Shown: positions 7,569 through 17,162, counted from the first letter of the stretch. The stretch: DNA of 39,099 nt from Gammaproteobacteria bacterium (GCA_016744395.1 JADGEK010000039.1:1470-40568); one strand, 5' to 3'. Program-made: numbers and translations. Notes: a model not told the origin generated them from the letters alone.

Positions 7569-10310
7569 TTATTCACTTTCTTTCCTCAGCTGAAGTATTT
7601 TGGTCATTCCAGCCGCATCAACAGGTCTTTTAAATAAATACCCCTGAATTTTTTCACAGTCTTCACTTAATAAAAATGCCTGTTGCTCTTCTGTTTCGAC
7701 ACCTTCTGCAATCACATTTAAATTCAAACTTTTAGCCAGAGAGATAATTGAACGAACAATCGCTTCGTCTTCTTCATCACCAGGTACATCTCGTACAAAA
7801 GATTGATCAATTTTAAGTTCATCTACAGGTAGACGCTTCAAATAGGATAGAGATGAGTACCCTGTTCCGAAATCATCGATGGAAATATCAAAACCTAAAC
7901 TTTTAAGTTTATTTAAAGTCTTAATTGCAAGCTCTGGATCCGTCATAATATAACTTTCAGTCACTTCAAACTGAATATGTCTGGGGTTATATTGATACTC
8001 TTCCAGAGTATCCAGAATTTTTTTTATAAAATCAGTTTCCTGGATCTGTTTCACAGATAAGTTAATGGATAGATGTCCAAGACAATATCCTTTTTCAGAC
8101 CATTTAACTAACTGTTTAATGACTTTTTCTATCACTATCCAGCCAATTGGAATAATCATAGCCGTTTCTTCGGCAATCGGTATGAACTTCGCAGGAGCGA
8201 CTAAGCCCATTTCAGAGTGCTGCCATCTCAAAAGTGCTTCCATACCAATAATTTTCTGAGTTCGACTATTGTATTGTGGTTGATAATGGATAATAAAATC
8301 ATCATTTAGGATTGCACGACGCAGATTTTTTTCCAGTAGCATTCGTTCAAAAGCTTGTTCAGTCATTTCCTGAGTATAAAATTGGTAATTATTACGCCCT
8401 TGATCTTTTGCCTGATACATCGCAGAATCAGCATTTCTTAATAAGAGTTCCGTTTCTTCACCATCATCGGGATAGAGACTGATACCAATACTGGCTGTTA
8501 CATACAGTTCATGTTCATCATGAATAATTTTTTTGGCCAGTGCATCCACTAATTTTTGTGCAATTTCCATTACAATTGAAGCACGTTCGACATTAGTAAT
8601 AATGAGAGTAAATTCATCTCCTCCAAGGCGGGCAACTGTATCAACACTACGGACAGTGTTTACTAACCGTTTGGCAATCTCTTTTAAAATTTCATCACCA
8701 ACGCTATGGCCCAGGGTATCATTAATTTCTTTAAATCGATCCAGATCAATAAAAAGTATGGCCATTTTTGCCTGCTCTCGTTGAGAGCGTTTAATCGTCT
8801 GCGCCACTCTATCAACAAATAATACTCGGTTAGGCAGACCTGTCAAAGCATCATGATTCGCTTGATATGAAAGACGATTTGTTTGCTGCTGAAGCTGCTC
8901 ATGAACCATTATATGATCAGTGATATCATGGCCTAACTCAATAATGGCTTCAACTTCACCCGATTCATTTAGTAAAGGACTTGCTGTAATTTCTATAAAT
9001 TGAGGTTTGCCCGATTTTAAAATGTGCTCATGCACAACGCGGCTTATTTTTCCACTTGTAAAGACTTCACTATGGGGACACTTATGATCATCCGTACTAC
9101 AAGGGACATCAAGATCATGGGAAATTTTATAACATTTATTCTTTTCATTATGATTGAGAATATAACCTGTACTCTCTTGTGCCTGTTTGTTCATCATGGT
9201 CACATTATAATTTTTATCAATCACAGTAACAGAATTTGAAACACCATCCATAACACTTTGTAAAAATATGCCCTGATCAATTAATTCTTTATTTTTTGAA
9301 GTCACTTTATCTTCAAGGTGGGTATTAATTGCTTTAATTTTTTGGGTGAGATGCCGATCCGATATGTATCGAACAATCACAAATAAGAAAATAACAAAAA
9401 AGGTAATTGCCAGTAATAATTGGTTCCGGGCACTATAAATATCATCTACAAGAATTTTATTTAATGACTGAAATAAAATAAAATGTCCCATTGGATTATT
9501 TTTTATGTCAGGCAAACTAAAGTAGACCACTAGAAGCTTATTTTGCTCATCAAGCTGAAATCCCTTTTCAGGTAAAATGTAATTTTCAACTGGATTTGTC
9601 TGTATTATTTTTAAGAATTCTGCTTTTACATCTTTATTAGTCACATAATAATCTTGCACAAAAATTTTGGTAAATGCTTTTGTTAATTGATTTTTATACT
9701 TTTTATCCACTAAAAAAACAGAATCTATTGCTTCATTGGCTAATTTATCAGCAACCGAATTAAATTTAGCAATGACTTCAAAAATACCAATAAAATCATT
9801 GCCATCATAAATCGGTACCATTGCTTTAAAGGTAAGATCAAATTTCCCTGTACTGATGGTGCTCGTAATTTTTGGTTTTTCAAGCATAGCAGCAATATCC
9901 ATACGTATTTTAGATAATTGATCACCTTTTTTTTTCGTCCAGCTTCGATAAAAACTCGTGCCATTATTTTTTATTATTTGAAACCAGAGATTGTTTAAAG
10001 AAGTATGTTTTTTGAATTTTTTTGATAAATTATTGAGTTCTAAATTTTGGCTTTGATTGGATTTTATAGCATCACGAATACTCTGATCATTACTCATTGA
10101 TACCGCAATCAGAAGGACTGCTTCTTTTTTTTCATCAATCAAAGTTTGTGTTTTGTGCTGTATTTCTTTTGCAACAATCGAGTACCTTTCCTGAAGAGCT
10201 AAGTCAACTCTACTAAAATAAAGGACTGCGACAATAATACTCATACTGGCAACAAGAAGAGGAATCTGAAATGAGCCTTGAGTTTTTTTTAATAACATAT
10301 AATTAATCAC
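7569..10310 (-). CDS. Membrane sensor with PAS, GGDEF and EAL domains
   Basis: A 913-residue candidate dual-function c-di-GMP enzyme. Order: transmembrane helix (about 15-33), periplasmic sensor of about 260 residues, second helix (297-316), coiled-coil linker, PAS domain (about 350-465), GGDEF domain with intact GGDEF (563-567) and an RSVD inhibitory site (554-557), and EAL domain with EALLRW (691-696), DDFGTGYSSL (812-821) and EGVET (869-873). Both catalytic centres look intact, so it could make c-di-GMP, degrade it, or switch. The PAS domain has three cysteines in CYK...DVPC...KCP (393-412), a pattern also seen in PAS domains of other sensors and possibly metal- or redox-responsive. It is transcribed alone, divergently from yfiR. 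Confidence 0.93.
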   Translation of the reverse strand: MINYMLLKKTQGSFQIPLLVASMSIIVAVLYFSRVDLALQERYSIVAKEIQHKTQTLIDEKKEAVLLIAVSMSNDQSIRDAIKSNQSQNLELNNLSKKFKKHTSLNNLWFQIIKNNGTSFYRSWTKKKGDQLSKIRMDIAAMLEKPKITSTISTGKFDLTFKAMVPIYDGNDFIGIFEVIAKFNSVADKLANEAIDSVFLVDKKYKNQLTKAFTKIFVQDYYVTNKDVKAEFLKIIQTNPVENYILPEKGFQLDEQNKLLVVYFSLPDIKNNPMGHFILFQSLNKILVDDIYSARNQLLLAITFFVIFLFVIVRYISDRHLTQKIKAINTHLEDKVTSKNKELIDQGIFLQSVMDGVSNSVTVIDKNYNVTMMNKQAQESTGYILNHNEKNKCYKISHDLDVPCSTDDHKCPHSEVFTSGKISRVVHEHILKSGKPQFIEITASPLLNESGEVEAIIELGHDITDHIMVHEQLQQQTNRLSYQANHDALTGLPNRVLFVDRVAQTIKRSQREQAKMAILFIDLDRFKEINDTLGHSVGDEILKEIAKRLVNTVRSVDTVARLGGDEFTLIITNVERASIVMEIAQKLVDALAKKIIHDEHELYVTASIGISLYPDDGEETELLLRNADSAMYQAKDQGRNNYQFYTQEMTEQAFERMLLEKNLRRAILNDDFIIHYQPQYNSRTQKIIGMEALLRWQHSEMGLVAPAKFIPIAEETAMIIPIGWIVIEKVIKQLVKWSEKGYCLGHLSINLSVKQIQETDFIKKILDTLEEYQYNPRHIQFEVTESYIMTDPELAIKTLNKLKSLGFDISIDDFGTGYSSLSYLKRLPVDELKIDQSFVRDVPGDEEDEAIVRSIISLAKSLNLNVIAEGVETEEQQAFLLSEDCEKIQGYLFKRPVDAAGMTKILQLRKESE

Positions 10311-10475
10311 TTAAGTTATTATCTGCAATAATTATGACTGATCCGAAAGTAGTGCTAAATTGAACCCTTTCATTCATTAGAGTACATTTTTTGAGCATTT
10401 TTGATATCAATAAGTAATTGTCTTTGTCATTTTTCAAAACAATGTCCTTTTTATGGCAAATATTACTGAAACTCC

Positions 10476-10503
10476 TTGAATTTCACTCTCTATTTTATAT
10501 ACT
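10476..10503 (+). promoter_or_regulatory. Likely sigma-70 promoter of the yfiR operon
   Basis: TTGAAT and TATACT are separated by 16 nt, with a predicted start near 10510 and a leader of about 87 nt to the TTG start of yfiR. The intergenic region 10311-10596 is very AT-rich and must also hold the divergent promoter of the GGDEF-EAL gene, which I could not place. Confidence 0.5.
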
Positions 10504-10596
10504 TTAATAATCTTTTACTCTTTTAGCAAATATGATCATAATGCTTTTAAAATCCACGATTCAACTCATTTTCACAGCTCCCAGAGGCTTTTTCAG

Positions 10597-11211
10597 TTGA
10601 ATTTTATACGTCACATCACAAGTCCTTTGCTTTTCATCTCAATGACGTCTGCTCCCACTTTTTTTTTAGCTTTATTGGTTACTGCTTCTTCAACATTTTT
10701 TTCACCCACAACTCATGCTGACAACATTCTGGCAAAAGAGTATTTTGTAAAAGCCGCATTTTTATATAATTTTGCAAGACTGGTTGAATGGCCTGAGAAT
10801 AAATTTAAATCCGATTCAGATTCTTTTAAGCTCTGCTTTCTCGGCAAAGATCCATTTGGACCTGCACTGCGCTCTATCCAAAATAAAAAAGTCGCAGGAC
10901 GTCCTTTGCTCATTCAACGAAATGTTGAATTAGCAAACACATCAAATTGTCATATACTATTTATCAGCCAGTCTGAAATAAAACAGTTGGACAATATTTT
11001 AAGTTATATCAAGCAATTCCCTGTGCTCACTGTCAGCGAGATACCTCAATTTGCTGAACAAAATGGGCATATTCGTTTATTCTTAAACAATAATGAAAAA
11101 ATCAGCCTTAAAGTCAACCTAATTTCTATTAATCAAGCCGATTTAAACATCAGTTCACGAATACTTACTCTCGCCGAACTAGTCTCTACAAAAGAGGCCT
11201 TTAAGCCATGA
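10597..11211 (+). CDS. YfiR family (DUF4154) periplasmic regulator
   Basis: A 204-residue exported protein of the YfiR/DUF4154 family. Family features are the mature N-terminus EYFVKAAFLYNFARLVEWPE, the LCFLGKDPFG strand, the CHILFISQSE block, LTVSE and the closing GHIRLFLNNNEKISLKVN segment. In Pseudomonas YfiR is a periplasmic repressor of the diguanylate cyclase YfiN; here the likely partner is the kinase encoded next. The start is TTG at 10597 with AGAGG 9 nt upstream; this start gives a signal peptide with a charged N-terminus (Arg5) and cleavage after THA near residue 41. The ATG at codon 16 is an alternative but would remove the positive charge. It overlaps the kinase gene by ATGA, so the two are translationally coupled. 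Confidence 0.85.
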   Translation: MNFIRHITSPLLFISMTSAPTFFLALLVTASSTFFSPTTHADNILAKEYFVKAAFLYNFARLVEWPENKFKSDSDSFKLCFLGKDPFGPALRSIQNKKVAGRPLLIQRNVELANTSNCHILFISQSEIKQLDNILSYIKQFPVLTVSEIPQFAEQNGHIRLFLNNNEKISLKVNLISINQADLNISSRILTLAELVSTKEAFKP

Positions 11212-13442
11212 CACAATTTTATAAAAAACTGTCCATACAAAAAAAACTCATTATGATCATCATGGGCATTAGCACTATCATGCTGCTATCCACTTTGAGC
11301 ATATTCATTACCAGCGAACTCATCAACTTAAAAAAAACCATGCTTGAAGATTTATCCACACTCGCCGATTTGGTGGGTAAGAACAGTTATGGAGCATTGA
11401 TGTTTTATGATCAAAAAGCAGCTGATGAGAATTTAATGGCTTTAAGAGCAAAACCACATATTATGGGTGCTCATTTATTCAAAGACGGTGATAAGGTATT
11501 TTCTCAATATAATAGAACTGACAATAAATCGACTGACAAGTCCATGTCTATTTTACCCAATGACATTAAGTTACTGATTAATCAAAAGGCTGAGGGACAC
11601 TTTTATATTAATGATCAAATACACCTTCTTAGGCGAATTATTTTTGAATCAGACCAAAGCTTAATCGGTTTCATCCACATACAATCGGATCAAGAAGTCT
11701 ATTGGCAAAAAGTTCATCAATATATTTACACAATAATATTAATGGTCAGTATCGCCCTGCTATTAACCCTGCTCTTCGCCTATCAGGCACAAAAACTATT
11801 TAGTGTTCCAATTCTAAACTTATTAAAATCAATGCATCATGTTACAACAGAGCATCAATACACCATGACAATTGAAAGCCATGAACACTATGATGAATTT
11901 GGTGAATTAATTCGTGGCTATAATGATATGCTTGCTCAATTAGAAGAACAACACCTATTAACTTCTCATTACCAATCTAACCTGGAAAAACGTGTTGAAG
12001 AACGTACTTTACAACTTCGCAAAGCTCGAGACGAAGCGTTATCTGCCAGTCGCTTAAAAAGTATTTTTCTGGCGAATATGTCTCATGAAATCAGAACACC
12101 AATGAATGCCATACTTGGTTATGCCCAGTTATTGCAACAAAGTGACCTTAATGAAGAACAAGCCCGCAAATTAGGTATCATTGATAAAAGTGGCAATCAT
12201 CTATTATCGCTAATTAATGATATTCTTGAGCTGTCTAAAATTGAAGCGGGCTCACTTGAAGTGATTAATAGTGATTTTGATTTACTGGAATTAATACACA
12301 GTGTTGAAAACATGTTTAAAATTCGCTGCGATCAGAAAAACATTAGTTGGAGACTGGAGTGCTTTAGTCATACTTCCGTTTTCGTCCATGGTGATCAAGG
12401 CAAACTTCGGCAAATATTGATCAACCTTCTTGGTAATGCTTGTAAATTTACTGACCATGGTGAAGTACTCTTTAAAATCGAATCGATTGAAAATAATCAC
12501 TATAAATTTTCAATCACAGATACTGGCCTGGGAATCGAAAAAGAAGCCATTTCTCGTATATTTGATTCATTTCATCAGGAGGAACAAGGTGTGATTAAAG
12601 GTGGTACTGGTTTGGGTCTTAATATCACCAAGCGTTATGTCGAGCTCATTTCGGGTCAATTAAAGGTCTTATCTCAACTGAATGAAGGTTCTACTTTTTA
12701 TTTTACTATTGAATTGAAACCTGCAGCTGAGTCATTTTCAAAACATCAAAAAGAACCCGACCATGTCAACTATACTGTTTCAACAAAGCAACATTTAAAT
12801 GCTCTTATTGTTGAAGATAATATCGATAATACAGAGCTTTTGAGAAATATTTTAACACCCCTGGGGTTTAATATTATCTGTGCTTCAAATGGGCAAGAAG
12901 CACTCAATGAGATTGAAAAAAAATGTCCCAGCATCATTTTTATGGATATTCGTATGCCTGTCATGGATGGTATTGAAGCCATTAAAAAAATTCGTCTGAA
13001 ATATTCTTCTGCCCAAATTAAGTGTATTGCAGTCACTGCATCAACCCTGCAACATTCCTCTAATCACTATTTAGATGCAGGATTTGATCTATTTATTTCT
13101 AAACCTTTTCGCTTTGATGAAATTTACCATGCCGTTAAAGATCTATTGGGTCTGGAGTTACAAATTTGTGAGGGCAGTAAAAAGCCCGCGATCAAACCCC
13201 CTCCTGAAAAAAAACCAGTCAACCTTAAATTAAATCTTGAACCAACCTTTATTCAAGAGCTTTCACAGGCTGCCGAGTATAGCCAGTTAACTGAATTAAA
13301 AAGATTACTAGAACAATTTGATAAATATGGTCCTGCAGGCGAAATAATAGCAAATCATTTAGAACTCTTAATCAATACCGCTGATTTAGACGGCATTTCA
13401 GATTATGTTAAGGGAGTTATTAATGAACAAAATCGAACCTGA
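11208..13442 (+). CDS. Hybrid histidine kinase with CHASE8-like sensor
   Basis: A 744-residue inner-membrane hybrid kinase. Order: helix (13-35), periplasmic domain with LADLVGKNSYGALMFYD and ALRAKPHI typical of CHASE8-like sensors, helix (173-193), HAMP, coiled coil, HisKA with the phospho-acceptor His293 in MSHEIRTPMNAILG, HATPase with N-box NLLGNACKF (407-415) and glycine boxes DTGLGI and GGTGLGL, then a receiver domain with Asp580 in FMDIRMPVMDG and Lys632. A poorly conserved tail (about 678-744) may be a small helical module. It overlaps yfiR by 4 nt and the next gene by 20 nt, which supports a pathway from YfiR in the periplasm through this kinase to the diguanylate cyclase downstream. 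Confidence 0.93.
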   Translation: MTQFYKKLSIQKKLIMIIMGISTIMLLSTLSIFITSELINLKKTMLEDLSTLADLVGKNSYGALMFYDQKAADENLMALRAKPHIMGAHLFKDGDKVFSQYNRTDNKSTDKSMSILPNDIKLLINQKAEGHFYINDQIHLLRRIIFESDQSLIGFIHIQSDQEVYWQKVHQYIYTIILMVSIALLLTLLFAYQAQKLFSVPILNLLKSMHHVTTEHQYTMTIESHEHYDEFGELIRGYNDMLAQLEEQHLLTSHYQSNLEKRVEERTLQLRKARDEALSASRLKSIFLANMSHEIRTPMNAILGYAQLLQQSDLNEEQARKLGIIDKSGNHLLSLINDILELSKIEAGSLEVINSDFDLLELIHSVENMFKIRCDQKNISWRLECFSHTSVFVHGDQGKLRQILINLLGNACKFTDHGEVLFKIESIENNHYKFSITDTGLGIEKEAISRIFDSFHQEEQGVIKGGTGLGLNITKRYVELISGQLKVLSQLNEGSTFYFTIELKPAAESFSKHQKEPDHVNYTVSTKQHLNALIVEDNIDNTELLRNILTPLGFNIICASNGQEALNEIEKKCPSIIFMDIRMPVMDGIEAIKKIRLKYSSAQIKCIAVTASTLQHSSNHYLDAGFDLFISKPFRFDEIYHAVKDLLGLELQICEGSKKPAIKPPPEKKPVNLKLNLEPTFIQELSQAAEYSQLTELKRLLEQFDKYGPAGEIIANHLELLINTADLDGISDYVKGVINEQNRT

Positions 13443-14772
13443 TAGTATATTAATTGTAGATGATACCCCAGAAAATATCACATTACTCACAGAGTTATTA
13501 CAATACAAGGGCTATCTGATTTCGGCTGCCAGAGATGGCGAGCGAGCAATAAAAATTGCCCAACATACTAAACCTGATTTAATCCTATTAGACATTATGA
13601 TGCCTGGAATCGATGGTTTTGAGACCTGTCGACAGTTAAAAGATGACGACTTAACCCAATCTATACCAATCATTTTTATTTCTGCAAAAACGGATATGGA
13701 TGATCTGGTGATGGGCTTTACCGTTGGTGCTGCAGACTACATTAATAAACCTTTTCATAAAGAAGAAATTTACGCCCGAGTTGCAAATCAATTAAAAGTT
13801 AAGCATTTAAACCAGCAATTAGAAGCATCCGATTTTAGCTTAAGAAAATTACTGGTGGAATATCAACAACAGTCCGATCAGTTACAAAAAATTGTGACTC
13901 TGGTTGTCAATGGACTATTAGAACTGAATAGTTTAGGAGAAATTCAAGAGGCCAACCTTGCCATTGAAAAAATGTTTGGTTATAGTCCAAAAGCATTACA
14001 ATCCATCAGTTTATGTCGATTACTCGCTGAACCATTTGCAAGTCAATATCGTCATCAGTTTTCAAACAATAATCTTGAATCAACCCAACATGGTGTCTTT
14101 AAGGAAGAATTCACAGAAAAGGGTATGGATATTATTGGTAAACGTCAAGATGGTAGCGAATTTCCCATCAAACTGTCTTTAGTAAAAATACCTGCGGGTG
14201 AAAATAGCTATCTTGTTGTCATTACTGATATTACCACTTATAAAAATAAAGAAGAAAAGCTGCTTTATTTATCCTATATTGATCCACTCACTAGTTTGTC
14301 CAATCGCAGATATTTTGATGAACATTTTGAAAAGTTATGGCTTCAGGGACAACGCAACAAAAGTCAAATTGCATTTATTATGGTTGATATTGATTTCTTT
14401 AAACAATTTAATGATACCTATGGCCATCAAGAAGGTGATAACTGCTTGAAAAAAGTAGCACTATCTCTCAAAGAAAATATTAAACGTCCTGGTGATATTG
14501 TTGCACGTTTGGGTGGTGAAGAGTTTGCAGTGATCTTACCGGACACTTCAAAAGAGGGTGTCATCAAAATGACAGAACGACTTAAAAATGATATTCAAGC
14601 TTTGGGTATTCCTCATAGTGCTTCAAACTATCAGGTCATTACCATTAGTTTAGGAGTTGCAGTAACCGTTCTTGGTGACAGCATCCATTCGCCACACATG
14701 CTTTACAAAATGGCCGATGAAGCTTTGTATGAGGCAAAACAAGCTGGAAGAAACACCTATACCATTTTTTAA
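13423..14772 (+). CDS. REC-PAS-GGDEF diguanylate cyclase response regulator
   Basis: A 449-residue cytoplasmic output protein. The receiver domain has the acidic pair in IVDD, phospho-acceptor Asp57 in LLDIMMPGIDG and Lys109. A coiled linker and a PAS domain (about 155-275) follow, then a GGDEF domain with GGEEF (364-368) and an RPGD inhibitory site, so it is predicted to be an active, product-inhibited diguanylate cyclase. The ATG at 13423 is chosen over one at 13405 because AGGGAG lies 6 nt before it. It overlaps the kinase gene by 20 nt, making it the probable phosphorylation target of that kinase. No clear terminator follows in the 60 nt before the convergent receptor gene. Confidence 0.94.
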   Translation: MNKIEPDSILIVDDTPENITLLTELLQYKGYLISAARDGERAIKIAQHTKPDLILLDIMMPGIDGFETCRQLKDDDLTQSIPIIFISAKTDMDDLVMGFTVGAADYINKPFHKEEIYARVANQLKVKHLNQQLEASDFSLRKLLVEYQQQSDQLQKIVTLVVNGLLELNSLGEIQEANLAIEKMFGYSPKALQSISLCRLLAEPFASQYRHQFSNNNLESTQHGVFKEEFTEKGMDIIGKRQDGSEFPIKLSLVKIPAGENSYLVVITDITTYKNKEEKLLYLSYIDPLTSLSNRRYFDEHFEKLWLQGQRNKSQIAFIMVDIDFFKQFNDTYGHQEGDNCLKKVALSLKENIKRPGDIVARLGGEEFAVILPDTSKEGVIKMTERLKNDIQALGIPHSASNYQVITISLGVAVTVLGDSIHSPHMLYKMADEALYEAKQAGRNTYTIF

Positions 14773-14832
14773 AGGCTACGGATGAAATAACATGATATGA
14801 ATGCAGCGATAAAAAGCATAAATGACTGAAAA

Positions 14833-16839
14833 TCAAAACTTATAACGGACTTCTGCATAAATGTTTCGCTCTGGTAAAGGTAAGTCATCAGGAACTGAGC
14901 GGCCAGTATGCTCCCGAGCATTTTCATCAAACAAATTACGCACAGAGGCTGCAAACTCCCATTGCTTCAAACCTGTGTAACGAAATGTGGTATCTGTAAT
15001 AATATAATCATCTAAGTTTGAACGAGGATCTCCATCTGAACGATTGCGGTCAGCAATCCAGCTAGCCTGCAGGTTCCAATTCCAGCCCGCCTGAAATTGC
15101 CAGTCCGAACGAAAATAAGCTTCTTGCTCTGCTTCTGTAACTTGGCGAAAATCATTATCATCAGGATCTCGGTAGGTATAATTTCCAGAAAAACTGAGAT
15201 ATTTTGATGCCTGCCAACGTGCCTCCATTTCAACACCAATAATTTTATGCCGACCTGTATTCTGATACTGCATATTGGCATCCCTGCTGATAAAATCACT
15301 GATTTCAAAATTAAATAAATTCATACCTAAATGGAGATCTTTTGTTGCAGCATATGAAAAAGCCAGTTCAACGGTTTCAGACTCTTCTGGATCAAGGTTA
15401 GAATTGTGCAATGATCTTGAAGTATCGGCATACAATTCCTGAAAAGAAGGCGCTCGAAAACCTTGGCCATACATCAGTTTTGTTATTAAGTGTTCTGTAC
15501 TCTGCCAGGTCAATGCGACCCGTGGATTGATGGTATCTCCAAAATCGGAATAATGATCATAGCGGGCACCTGCCGTTAATTCCCAGCCTTCAGCAAAAGT
15601 CCATACATCTTGTACAAATAAATGTTCTATCCTTCGTGTTCTCTCCGGGGCAAAAGCATAGGGTGTACCTGATATGTCTACAATTGGATCGCCTGGTGTA
15701 ATGGGATTGCCATCAGGCCCTGTGCCAAAGTTCACTTCCTGCTCAACACGGTATAAATCCTGCCAATCATATCCGACACCAACCCTGAGACTGTGCTGCT
15801 CAAATCCTGAATACAAGCCACTAGTTTCAAAGCTAATTTGACGTTCAGATGAACTCATGTGATTTATTGTCCCATCGCTATAATTCATATCGGCTGGACT
15901 TTCCTGAAAGCCATTATTGGATGAATACTCGAGATCCTGATAATGAAGCTTAGCATCAAGCCCCCAATTATTACCGAACGTTTGATTGTTGTAATTCAAA
16001 TCAATATCAAAACGCTCATCATCAGCATCGGTTACTGGGTCAAAATAACCACCACCTGACATACCGGTTTCTAAATCATCATGCTTGATATAATTGGCCA
16101 ATAATTGCCAATGCTCATTGGCAATAGAAAAGCGAATATCTTGATTATCCCAGCCATAGTTGGCCTTTCCTGTTGTATTTGAACGATCCGCATTAATATC
16201 AGGATTATGGCCATCTGTGGTCGAAAACTCTGCGGTTAAACCCAGGTTAAGATCATTCCATTCACCACCTGTCTGCATAAAAGCCGTTTGTGTATCAAAG
16301 CTGCCTGCTCTTAAACCAACTTCTGTTTCCTTAATTTTACCTGCAGTTTTCGTAATAACATTAATCACTCCCGCACTTGCATCAGCACCATACAAAGCTG
16401 AACCAGGCCCACGAATCACTTCAATTCGCTCAATAGCACTCACAGGAATCCCCTTCCAGAAAATGCCAAAAGCCCACATAAGATCTCTGGTATCATTACC
16501 ATTGATCATTAACAAAGTTTGAAAACTGCCTGTACCACGCATGTGGACTAAAGGTCGGTTGCCAAAAGAATTGGCATTAATATGAACACCTGGCACACTT
16601 TCCAGGATCTCGGTCAGATTAGTAGCACCTGTCTTTTTAATATCATCAGAGGTAATGACCGTTACAATTGCAGGGGCTTTATCAATGGTCTGCTCTGTAC
16701 CCGTCGCAATAATCACTTTAACCTGAGTGAGTTCTTCCCAGCTTAAATCCAGTAAAGAGGCGGTATATTCTTCCTCTGCTACTGAGAAAGAAGCCAGCAA
16801 CAAACAATACATCCCTGTTAGTAGGGTGCTTTTTTTCAT
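14833..16839 (-). CDS. TonB-dependent outer-membrane receptor
   Basis: A 668-residue receptor with a signal peptide (cleavage near residue 21, SVAEEE), a plug domain (about 50-165; motifs VTVITSDDIKKTGATNLTEI, PLVHMRGTG, IERIEVIRGPGSALYGADA and AGVINVITK) and a beta-barrel ending in RYKF with the usual terminal Phe. It imports an unknown ligand, probably iron-chelate, cobalamin-like or another scarce nutrient, using TonB energy. A 14-codon leader ORF (16836-16880) overlaps its ATG by ATGA. It is convergent with the yfiR-kinase-cyclase operon; receptors of this kind are, to my knowledge, often found beside YfiR genes. The direct Shine-Dalgarno at its ATG is poor, which supports translational coupling to the leader. 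Confidence 0.92.
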   Translation of the reverse strand: MKKSTLLTGMYCLLLASFSVAEEEYTASLLDLSWEELTQVKVIIATGTEQTIDKAPAIVTVITSDDIKKTGATNLTEILESVPGVHINANSFGNRPLVHMRGTGSFQTLLMINGNDTRDLMWAFGIFWKGIPVSAIERIEVIRGPGSALYGADASAGVINVITKTAGKIKETEVGLRAGSFDTQTAFMQTGGEWNDLNLGLTAEFSTTDGHNPDINADRSNTTGKANYGWDNQDIRFSIANEHWQLLANYIKHDDLETGMSGGGYFDPVTDADDERFDIDLNYNNQTFGNNWGLDAKLHYQDLEYSSNNGFQESPADMNYSDGTINHMSSSERQISFETSGLYSGFEQHSLRVGVGYDWQDLYRVEQEVNFGTGPDGNPITPGDPIVDISGTPYAFAPERTRRIEHLFVQDVWTFAEGWELTAGARYDHYSDFGDTINPRVALTWQSTEHLITKLMYGQGFRAPSFQELYADTSRSLHNSNLDPEESETVELAFSYAATKDLHLGMNLFNFEISDFISRDANMQYQNTGRHKIIGVEMEARWQASKYLSFSGNYTYRDPDDNDFRQVTEAEQEAYFRSDWQFQAGWNWNLQASWIADRNRSDGDPRSNLDDYIITDTTFRYTGLKQWEFAASVRNLFDENAREHTGRSVPDDLPLPERNIYAEVRYKF

Positions 16840-16880
16840 TGGAATTTTTTCACTGGCATGAAAAGTTCACTTAGAGCCAT
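16836..16880 (-). CDS. 14-aa leader ORF overlapping the receptor start
   Basis: On the minus strand TAAGGA lies 7 nt before an ATG that opens a frame reading MALSELFMPVKKFQ and stops at TGA. That TGA shares two bases with the receptor ATG (ATGA). The receptor itself has no good ribosome site, so ribosomes finishing this leader probably restart on the receptor. This resembles known leader-coupled iron genes such as uof-fur in E. coli. The peptide resembles nothing I know and may matter only for being translated. Confidence 0.6.
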   Translation of the reverse strand: MALSELFMPVKKFQ

Positions 16881-17017
16881 TAAACAATCCTTATAAACAT
16901 AAATTTTGTAAAAAAATTTATTCTAATATCCATGTAAAGAAAAAAATCTCATGGGTTAAAACCAGCTTAATTATTTTATTTTTAAGCGTAGCAGATCATT
17001 GAAAAATTGATAGTCTT
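16881..17017. other. AT-rich upstream region of the receptor
   Basis: Between the leader ORF of the receptor and the cytochrome promoter lies an AT-rich stretch that must contain the receptor promoter on the minus strand. I see A/T runs but no convincing -35/-10 pair and no gene. Confidence 0.4.
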
Positions 17018-17046
17018 TTGGGGAATTTTTATCACTTTATTATAAT
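17018..17046 (+). promoter_or_regulatory. Sigma-70 promoter of the cytochrome gene
   Basis: A perfect TATAAT -10 (17041-17046) is preceded at 17 nt by TTGGGG, a half-matching -35. The start would be near 17053, about 110 nt before the ATG at 17163. Confidence 0.55.
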
Positions 17047-17054
17047 GATTCTAA
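17040..17054. promoter_or_regulatory. Fur-like box over the cytochrome -10
   Basis: TTATAATGATTCTAA matches the 7-1-7 Fur consensus TGATAATnATTATCA at 11 of 14 fixed positions and overlaps the -10 element, a position suited to repression. AT-rich DNA makes chance matches common, so this is a lead only. Confidence 0.35.
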
Positions 17055-17162
17055 TTTAGCTTACAACAGAATTATTTTTGTCTCTATATCATTCATTAGT
17101 GGGGTAGACAACGCCGTTAAAACCAGACATTATAAGCACTTATCAGTATTAAAGGAGTGAGC

